22,176 bases of DNA, taken from the NCBI GenBank assembly GCA_964560875.1, contig CAZLMW010000127.1, positions 1 to 22,176 on the forward strand, given 5' to 3'. The notes beneath the pieces were generated by a model, which worked only from the letters and a program-made list of their open reading frames with translations, ran no database searches and was not told where the DNA came from. The position numbers and the translations under genes are program-made. Below are positions 17,501 to 22,176 of the stretch, piece by piece; positions within the stretch are counted from its first letter, which is position 1; each line of letters begins with the position of its first letter. Source of the DNA: CAZLMW01 sp964560875. GTDB taxonomy: Bacteria > Myxococcota_A > UBA9042.

Positions 17501-20500
17501 CGTGATCTGACCAGAGCTGATCGGGATGTTCTTGGTGAGGTGCGCCTGCGCGGAACCGTAGACGTTGTCGAGGTTGCTGTTGCCCTGCTCGATGAGGATC
17601 TGGCCCTCGATCTCCTCGCCCATGGTGAACCCAAAGGCGCCCCACAGCTTCGTCAAGTTGTTGTTCTCGAAGTAGAACTCACCGCCACTGCCTTGCAGCA
17701 GCTTGAAGTTGGGCGCGAACTCCAGGTCGCGGGTCAAGTTGCCTGTGGCGCCGCCGTCCGCGTTGATGCCCTCGTTCATGTTCAACGTGCCGTTGATCGT
17801 GATCGTGCCTTCGAGGAAGTCCTTGAACTGGTAGCCGAAGGTGCCGCCCTCGAGCTTGACGTCGGTCGGGCTGACGAGCGTGCCGTAGACGCTGCCGCCT
17901 GTGAGCACCTTGAACCCGGCGTCGTTGCTCTGCTCCTTGGCGATCGTGGCCTTGGGAATCGGGCCGGTCATCTGGCCGATATCGGTCATCGGCGTCGGGT
18001 TGACCGTACCGACAATGACCGACTTGGACGGCGCGCCCCAGCCGAACTGGAATGAGCCGCTGATCGTGGGGCTGGAACCATTGCTGAGATCGACCGTGAC
18101 GTTGCCGCCGCTGGTCAGGTTCATCTCCGGACCGTTTTCCATCTGGTCCATCAAGCCGCCGACGATCTTTCCCTTGAAGCTCGTCGCGGTCGCTTCGGTC
18201 GCGTTTCCGCCGATGCCAACGTGCAAAATTCGCGCGTTGCCTCGGTCGCCGTATTCCGCCTGGACGGGACCTGAGAACTGGCCATCGCCGTTGGACGTGA
18301 CCTCAGCCTTTGTCAGCGCGCCCGGGTGTATGTAGACCTTGCCTTGCGGCAGGCCATACGTCTTTTCGCCAATAATTTCGCCCGGTCCGTGGCCGACGAT
18401 CTTGCTGGGGGTCTGGTCGCCGGTGGTGGCGATGCCCTTCATCCAGTCGCTGATCTGGAACGTGACGCCGTTCGATAACTTGGTCACTTGACCGTTTTCG
18501 ACTTTCACATCGAACGTCTGACTGCCGTAGGGGACGAAGTACGCGTTGCCCTGGGCGTGGTGCTTCTTGATGACGTTGGCGATGCCGTTGGCGGACAGTT
18601 GCCCGACCGCGCTGGGCGTCTCGACGTTGATGATGCCCTCGAGCCATTCGCCGTACTGGAAGTTGATATCGCCGGCGATCTTGGTCACAGCGTTGCTCGC
18701 GACGGTACCTGTGAGGCCCCCGCCGGGCATGAGTTTGAGCGAACCGGACAGCTTCTCGGCCGCGATTCCGCCGACAAACTCGCCGCTCATCGCGCCGGGA
18801 CTCTGGGGCTCGCTGACGGTCAGGGCGCCCTTGACCCATTCCTTGCCGGCCTCGGAGTAGCCGAAGTTGACCGCGCCCGCGATCTTCTGGATGTCGTTGT
18901 TGTTGATCTGGCCGTTGATGGTGCCGCCGGGATGCAGCTTCCAGCCGCCGCCGAAGTCCTTGCCGGACGCGCGCACCTGGCCCTGGTCGAACGGCGCCGA
19001 GATCGAACGGAGCGCGCTCGGAGTTTCGACGTTGGCGATACCCTGCAGCCAGTCGCCCTCGCCGAACATGAACGGAATCGTGCCGGAGATCTTGGTGGCG
19101 CGATTCTGGTTGACCTTGATCGTCGCCGCGCCGCCTTCGATGAATGACAGCTGCGTCCCCTCGACGCGTTTGATGCCCGCGAGCGGACCGACCAGCGAGC
19201 CGTTGAAGATGTTTGGCGCCGCGGTGCCATCGATGGTCAGCCGGCCCTTCGCCCATTCGTCCAGCCGCGCGTCGACCGCGCCCTTGAAGTTGGCGACGGT
19301 GTTGGCGTTGAACTTGACGGTGAGACCTTCGCTCGGGAGGAGCGAGAGCGCCGGATTGCTGCCGGGGAGCAGCTTTTCGTTCATCACGATCGCCGGCGAG
19401 TTACCGGTAATTCGTCCAAATGGCTGCTGCTGAGACATCGTCATGACGCCTTCGAGCCAGTCGCCTTCGTCGTACTTCCAGCTCAGCACGCTGCCCGACT
19501 CAAACGCGATGGGCTCGACCCCGACGTTGAACTGGACCTTGGCGGTGCCGCCGTTGGTCATGCGGACTTTCTTGCCTTCCTGTGGTGTCGGCGTCTTGAG
19601 CAGTGTGCCGGTGCCGAGACCGGTGATTCCCTGGTCAAATGACGATCCTGCTTCCGCCTGAACCGTGCCCTTCATCCACTCGCCGAACGTGAAGCTCGCC
19701 GGGCCGGTGAAGTCGCGGATGTCGGTGTCCTGCACGGTGACGGCCAGCTTGCCGCCTTCGTTGAGGACCATGCCCTTCTGCGCCGAAATCGCCTTGTTCG
19801 CATACACCGTCAGCGACGAGTCACCGGCGAGCGAGTTGAAGTCGAGCATCTCGCCCTGCACGTTGACCGTGCCCTTGGCGAAGTCGCGGTACGTGAAGTT
19901 GACCTTACCCTTGTAATGCGAAGGCGAACCGTCGGTGAGCTTGACTGTCAGTGAACCCAGCGGGCTGGGCGCCAGCGAGATCTTGCTGTTGAGAACGTGT
20001 GGGGCGATGACGCCCGCGGCCAGGTTGCCCGAGAGGTGTCCGACATCAATGGAAGGCGACGGCGTGTCGATGGAGGCCGTTCCCGCCAGCCATTGGTGCC
20101 ACTTCCAGTTCACGGTTCCACTCACGCCGTTAAACAGGCCGCTGTTGAAGTGGCCGGTGAGCTTGCTACCCGGCTGCGCCGTCAGGTTGCTGCCCGTGAG
20201 GGTGCCGATCGCAAACGGCGCCTTGACGTCCGTTGGGCCGGTGCCAGTCAGCTGGTTGAGGTGGGTGAGCCACGATGTGACGTTGACCTGGCCCTTGAAC
20301 TTCTCGTGAGTCCACTGGATCGGGCCCTTGAACTGCGTCAACTCGCTGTTCTCGATCTTCGCCGTGAACTGTTTTTCCGCGTCGGCGACCGTGCTCACGT
20401 TGCCGATCGTACGGGTCTTCGTCAGCCACGCCTGCGCTGTGCCGCTGAGGACCGCAAAGTTGTCGGTCGCGTCGAAGCTGAGGTTGCCGCCGAACTCGTT

Positions 20501-22176
20501 CTTGGTCTCGAATTTGGCGTGACCGCGCGCGGTCGTCAGGCGGTTGTTGCGCACATCGATATCGACGTGGCCCTTCTTGATGGCGAGCCCGCCCCACACC
20601 TCACCGGCGCGGATGTTGGCCTGGCCGTGTCCGGACAGCTGATCCCATCGCTCCGACGCGGCGAGATCGAGCTTGCCGACCGCGACACCATTGCGGAAAT
20701 CCATGTCGACGTGGCCGCTGACAATCTGCACGTCCGTGCCACGGACTTTGACGACCGCGGCGCCTTCGCTGAGCTTGAGCTCGTCGAACACCTTGGGGCT
20801 GTTGAGCTTGGCGGTCGCTGTTGCGTTGATGTTGTCGCGGCTGGTCCCGGCCTCGAGCACCGCGGTGCCTGTCATGAAGTCGGCAAGCGAAAACTCGGTG
20901 TTGCCCGACGTGCTTTGCAGCTCGTTCTGCGCGACCTGGATCGTCAGCGCGCCGCCCCAGACTTTGACGGGGCTGCGATCGATCTCTTCTTTGAGCCCGC
21001 CCTGCAACGTGTAGTCGGCCTGTCGTTCCTGGAGCGTGATGCCGCCGCCGGCCCAGTCGCCTTCGAACAGGTTGTCGTAGACCGCGTGGCCGCTGCCGTC
21101 GAGCCGGTTGAGCACTGACTCCGCGATGGATCCGGTGAGCTTCGAGGCGGAAAACGTCGTGTTGTTGACGCGGTTTTCGCCCTCGAACGCGAAGGTGGCG
21201 TTGCCCGAGATCTTCTGCGACTCGCCTTCCCAGCTGATGTTGGCCGATCCCTTGCCCTCGGGCAGCGGGATCACAGTGAGCGCGAGTTGGCCTTCGATCT
21301 CGAGGCTGCGCGACTCGGTCAAGATGCCGGACAGCTTGCCGGTGCCGAGCTTGGCGGACGGGCCGAGGTCGATGTTGGCGGTCTGGTTGATGCTGAGGAT
21401 ACCGGCGAGCTGGTTGTCCTCGATGTGGGCAGCGAGGGTGCCTTGCTGGAAGGGGCTGACCTCCATGTCGAGGTTGCCGCTCGCGGTCGTCGTCCCTTGC
21501 GGGTTGACGGAGACGGCCAACTGCCCGCCCTTGAGCCATTGACTGAGCTTGTCACCCTTCAGATCCGCGACACCGATGTTGCCCTGCGCGGTGACTCCCT
21601 TGGCGCCGACGCTCGCGTCGATGTGCGCATCGATGAGCTCACCGACCTTGAGGTCTGCGTCCTGGAAGGTGCCGGTCATGTTGCCGGTCGAGTCGATGCG
21701 GATGTCGCGGCTGTCGCTGCTCAGCGTTTCGCCGACACCGATTGTCCCGCTCGTGCGGCCGCCGGTGAAACGACCTGTCGTCGTGTTAAAGAACAGCGTC
21801 GCGTTGCGGCTGAGCTCGAGACCCGGAACGCTCATCGACGGCAGCGTGACGAGCTTGGACGCCTCGACCGGCTGATCGGCGGGCAGGTTGATCGTGACGC
21901 TGCGGCCGCCGAGGCTGACAGTTACGTGCTCGGGGAACGTCGCGCCGGAGCCGCCTTCGCTGGTCGATTCATTGCGGTAGATCGCGCGCCGCTCGTCGTC
22001 GTGCTGGATGCTGACGCCGCGCGCCCCGTCCTGGATGCGCTGGGCCGCCGCTTTCGCGCCCTTCTCGGCCTTGTCAGCGACGCTGGAGACGCCGGATCGA
22101 CCGCCCTTGCCACCCGCCATCTGCTTGACGTGGACGAGCTCTTCGAGGATGACCTGCTCTTTCTTTTCCTGCGTGA
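11585..22176 (-). CDS. Giant beta-repeat protein (more than 3511 residues), probable DUF4157/eCIS-associated type, 5' end beyond window
   Basis: From the first ATG (22120) the protein is 3511 residues, but the frame stays open upstream to the edge and adds TQEKKEQVILEELVHVKQ. No Shine-Dalgarno precedes that ATG and what follows is hydrophilic with no signal peptide, so the true start is probably outside the window. LEELVHVKQ followed by an Ala/Lys helix (ADKAEKGAKAAAQRIQDG) resembles the end of a DUF4157 domain, whose zinc motif is HExxH; here the first His is Glu, so it would be inactive. Residues of about 60-400 are beta-rich and less regular. About 40 degenerate repeats follow to about residue 3130, with a core like DWLxGxVxVxxGSTLxxLSG. 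From about 3285 a different domain begins (SLFEPDPYKKDITLIDKGF), with alternating GAGLGIEAGIKP and YVEGSVSVSAAVVAVEAG strands, ending at IKRAIGL-like LKRAIGL. I saw cysteines only in this last domain. I cannot name the function; family placement is by resemblance. Confidence 0.85.
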   Translation of the reverse strand, partial: TQEKKEQVILEELVHVKQMAGGKGGRSGVSSVADKAEKGAKAAAQRIQDGARGVSIQHDDERRAIYRNESTSEGGSGATFPEHVTVSLGGRSVTINLPADQPVEASKLVTLPSMSVPGLELSRNATLFFNTTTGRFTGGRTSGTIGVGETLSSDSRDIRIDSTGNMTGTFQDADLKVGELIDAHIDASVGAKGVTAQGNIGVADLKGDKLSQWLKGGQLAVSVNPQGTTTASGNLDMEVSPFQQGTLAAHIEDNQLAGILSINQTANIDLGPSAKLGTGKLSGILTESRSLEIEGQLALTVIPLPEGKGSANISWEGESQKISGNATFAFEGENRVNNTTFSASKLTGSIAESVLNRLDGSGHAVYDNLFEGDWAGGGITLQERQADYTLQGGLKEEIDRSPVKVWGGALTIQVAQNELQSTSGNTEFSLADFMTGTAVLEAGTSRDNINATATAKLNSPKVFDELKLSEGAAVVKVRGTDVQIVSGHVDMDFRNGVAVGKLDLAASERWDQLSGHGQANIRAGEVWGGLAIKKGHVDIDVRNNRLTTARGHAKFETKNEFGGNLSFDATDNFAVLSGTAQAWLTKTRTIGNVSTVADAEKQFTAKIENSELTQFKGPIQWTHEKFKGQVNVTSWLTHLNQLTGTGPTDVKAPFAIGTLTGSNLTAQPGSKLTGHFNSGLFNGVSGTVNWKWHQWLAGTASIDTPSPSIDVGHLSGNLAAGVIAPHVLNSKISLAPSPLGSLTVKLTDGSPSHYKGKVNFTYRDFAKGTVNVQGEMLDFNSLAGDSSLTVYANKAISAQKGMVLNEGGKLAVTVQDTDIRDFTGPASFTFGEWMKGTVQAEAGSSFDQGITGLGTGTLLKTPTPQEGKKVRMTNGGTAKVQFNVGVEPIAFESGSVLSWKYDEGDWLEGVMTMSQQQPFGRITGNSPAIVMNEKLLPGSNPALSLLPSEGLTVKFNANTVANFKGAVDARLDEWAKGRLTIDGTAAPNIFNGSLVGPLAGIKRVEGTQLSFIEGGAATIKVNQNRATKISGTIPFMFGEGDWLQGIANVETPSALRSISAPFDQGQVRASGKDFGGGWKLHPGGTINGQINNNDIQKIAGAVNFGYSEAGKEWVKGALTVSEPQSPGAMSGEFVGGIAAEKLSGSLKLMPGGGLTGTVASNAVTKIAGDINFQYGEWLEGIINVETPSAVGQLSANGIANVIKKHHAQGNAYFVPYGSQTFDVKVENGQVTKLSNGVTFQISDWMKGIATTGDQTPSKIVGHGPGEIIGEKTYGLPQGKVYIHPGALTKAEVTSNGDGQFSGPVQAEYGDRGNARILHVGIGGNATEATATSFKGKIVGGLMDQMENGPEMNLTSGGNVTVDLSNGSSPTISGSFQFGWGAPSKSVIVGTVNPTPMTDIGQMTGPIPKATIAKEQSNDAGFKVLTGGSVYGTLVSPTDVKLEGGTFGYQFKDFLEGTITINGTLNMNEGINADGGATGNLTRDLEFAPNFKLLQGSGGEFYFENNNLTKLWGAFGFTMGEEIEGQILIEQGNSNLDNVYGSAQAHLTKNIPISSGQITLTEGSQFQLEVSGNQWSDVSGNIGFTYEDDVKGHVAVQPGSTLHNLTGEAQASLIKRRPVDGSSLVIEPGGSLTALMESNTIADVRGNVNWSYGDLGWIKGTIEAQTGSLDHVSGAVKGSVAVEKFIGGGKVRIREGGSFSANFDGAKMSGFEGELSIVYDEWIEGTAKISGGGLDNLNGEVFATTKFRKQLGQNAFLKPDAALIATFANNKLTGFAGSAGWQYEEWLDGTVEIDAGSTLESLSGVGTASIRERKQLGAKTQLERGGSFKAAFAGSTFKGIGGQVGFIYDEWLGGNIEVPAYSKLTSLDGKATVSVRHNKIVSGELELQAGGSLSTTLAGGDIKQVQGSVNWRYGTWIGGNVTLDPSPLEALKGSAEATILQDKPVGDGGFVLRPGGSISIGFDAGKNIAQQTFMGDVAWAYQEWLEGSVTVGAGASFDGIQGEATARLADDKDVGNGLVLKSGGSLNVGVKNTAPVTFGGDVLWHYEDWLAGTLTVNDGSTLTNISGEATAHLRKEKPLGDGQFKLQSGGNAALKFADRKPTHVSGNINFAYKDFVEGGLSIEEGSTFKTMTGEGSARITSDQNVGTQGFKVRGGTQATILFENNQFYGFIGELRWGYKDFVEGSIVVEKTKLENISGEASATIVKPQTLPGDKFKVLTGGNAKVTVKQGALTGWGGSVRVQYEDWLQGALKIASPGPLSSISGDVKGTLLIPKKIGEKVNIEEGAYLQAKFSGPQLTSFSGKGRFTYEDFLVGAAVIDESSTLTNINGSIQAQLLKDYNPGGGKFTLRQGGGLKAEIKNNSLGSISGRANWKYMGDKAKVAGSITLEPSTLKSINGNAKAHLLSEIQAPNDVKILKGGELSLSVQNSKPGSFGGRVNWQYSNWLKGNVQVATGTGFDGPYSGSAKATIIKAQTRGKAKFLKGGHMTLAFDSAAGVENSTFTGRVGVDYNDDVRVQGFINLEQATLKQLNGSAEMTLMRGADVGSSGVKILRGSRVDVDFANNSITGFDGVARYRYDDWLEGAIQVDPGSTFKSVSGEATGRMRKPHTFNEFTVEQGSGVNLRLDNNKVGAFSGVVLFGYDNFLNGSLSLDERTTKEKFFGHGAAAVQTDKKLDSAGKVILKSGSSAGVEIENSKLTGVSGTLMVSYEDWLEGTIALATTQKLENVSGPAQLVVVDKKTWNKVSLMPGSALRTNISAGKMSDFDGNATVQYDGTVEGSLTIDPGSTTDNISGEAAVSLIKSIKVTDKLKLVKGGNISGRFDKKGITELGGTVKLDYDSKFLGMIRAESGSSFESMTGEASLRTTAKVPMGGGLELQEGSGILVKFAGNTPTHYQGNIDITYDEWLRGVLNFQATDLQNVSGFGSLSVEQTQQLVGPLSINQGSYVKANFEKSALKDFEGMLDVSVDGWGSGRVVAHPGSTRKNLNGYGEIELGGPKELGSAVTLTSGKIGATVEKSSLKGIYGEAQATVNDYGEGWVRVYKSSTLEQFDGQAGLKLTNPISIGSFAELSGGEVLINFEKNALKSFGGFAEINVFGWGKGKVMIEAGSTMEYIKGSASLTLETPKNLAGGQLILTHGEVQATVDGQSLSEIGGKIGLELKDVARGEVSGTLNVQKEEFTGRGKVSQIKEWGVGPIKITDGVLEAYVEANELRTAYGSAKIDAGKIGKGAIKVNYIREGGKDIIYGQAELEFKPHDRIKGRIKAGLSKEGKISGEGRAWVTISKDPEITGEAAIILREDGDVVLQGKVNIPGPFSLFEPDPYKKDITLIDKGFMVYTPPIVKVNVGAGLGIEAGIKPLEISNICVSGEVNLMEPEYAGMSVTGHLASSAYCDLNAYVEGSVSVSAAVVAVEAGLRAALNLHLEAAISADPTITVNRNGLTFDMPVSAELSAALNLILSFFAKVRVGIDVGLFSIMKTVWRYSASPDPLQLARMAIGARGNVHAGPDGFSATMNPEYEPPDLTIEGLKRAIGL
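12650..20900 (-). repeat. About 40 degenerate tandem repeats of about 68 residues (about 205 bp)
   Basis: Each unit has three parts: GGSLxxxFxxNxLxGFxG, then VxWxYxDWLxGxVxVxxGSTL, then xxLSGxAxAxLxxxKxLGxGxF. Clear examples of the middle motif are EEWLDGTVEIDAGST, DEWLGGNIEVPAYS, QEWLEGSVTVGAGA, EDWLAGTLTVNDGST, DDWLEGAIQVDPGST and DEWIEGTAKISGG. Alternating hydrophobic residues and regular Gly/Asn turns predict an all-beta, extended fold (solenoid or AsmA/TamB-like groove). Copies have diverged strongly, unlike the neighbouring CTDC array, so this expansion is old or under selection to diversify. Confidence 0.8.

Overview
The window is GC-rich and densely coding. Its gene content points to a myxobacterium-like Deltaproteobacterium (Myxococcota): a metzincin protease with Ser/Gly linkers and eight-cysteine repeats, a very large lipoprotein with Asp-rich linker and Cys-rich 'CTDC' repeats, and GTG/TTG starts. 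A run of exactly 100 N (4449-4548) marks a draft scaffold join of unknown length. I see no rRNA, tRNA, CRISPR array or complete insertion sequence.

Layout: (1) 1-361 is gene-poor. It opens with three 18-bp tandem repeats that resemble the multiple terminal repeats of IS21-type elements, followed by a hairpin that on the minus strand has a C(UUCG)G tetraloop. (2) 362-1552, minus: rhomboid serine protease with a helical C-terminal tail. (3) 1553-1812: divergent intergenic region with two copies of an ACGC-N4-GCGT dyad. (4) 1813 to the gap, plus: exported metzincin zinc protease, eight Cys-rich repeats, then a (SSSGA)n tract that runs into the gap, so its C-terminus is missing. (5) 4560-10637, plus: 2025-residue lipoprotein with an Asp-rich stalk, a MopE-like CNGIDDDCDG motif, about 61 Dictyostelium-type CTDC units and a C-terminal fibrinogen-like GGGW domain. 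(6) 10634-11512, plus: SurA-N-like chaperone lipoprotein without a parvulin domain, overlapping gene 5 by a TTGA junction. (7) 11585 to the right edge, minus: a giant protein of more than 3500 residues made of about 40 copies of a degenerate ~68-residue beta-rich repeat, with a distinct C-terminal domain. Its reading frame continues through the window edge upstream of the first ATG.

Genes 4-6 look like a co-directional surface module: secreted protease, giant Cys-rich surface fibre or adhesin, and a periplasmic folding helper. The giant minus-strand gene is of another type (almost no cysteine, no signal peptide at the first ATG). The 18 codons before that ATG read LEELVHVKQ, which resembles the HExxH helix of DUF4157 domains, and its C-terminal domain recalls those of DUF4157 proteins linked to extracellular contractile injection systems (eCIS). 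I propose, as inference, that it is a greatly expanded member of that group. It is the best candidate here for an undescribed system.
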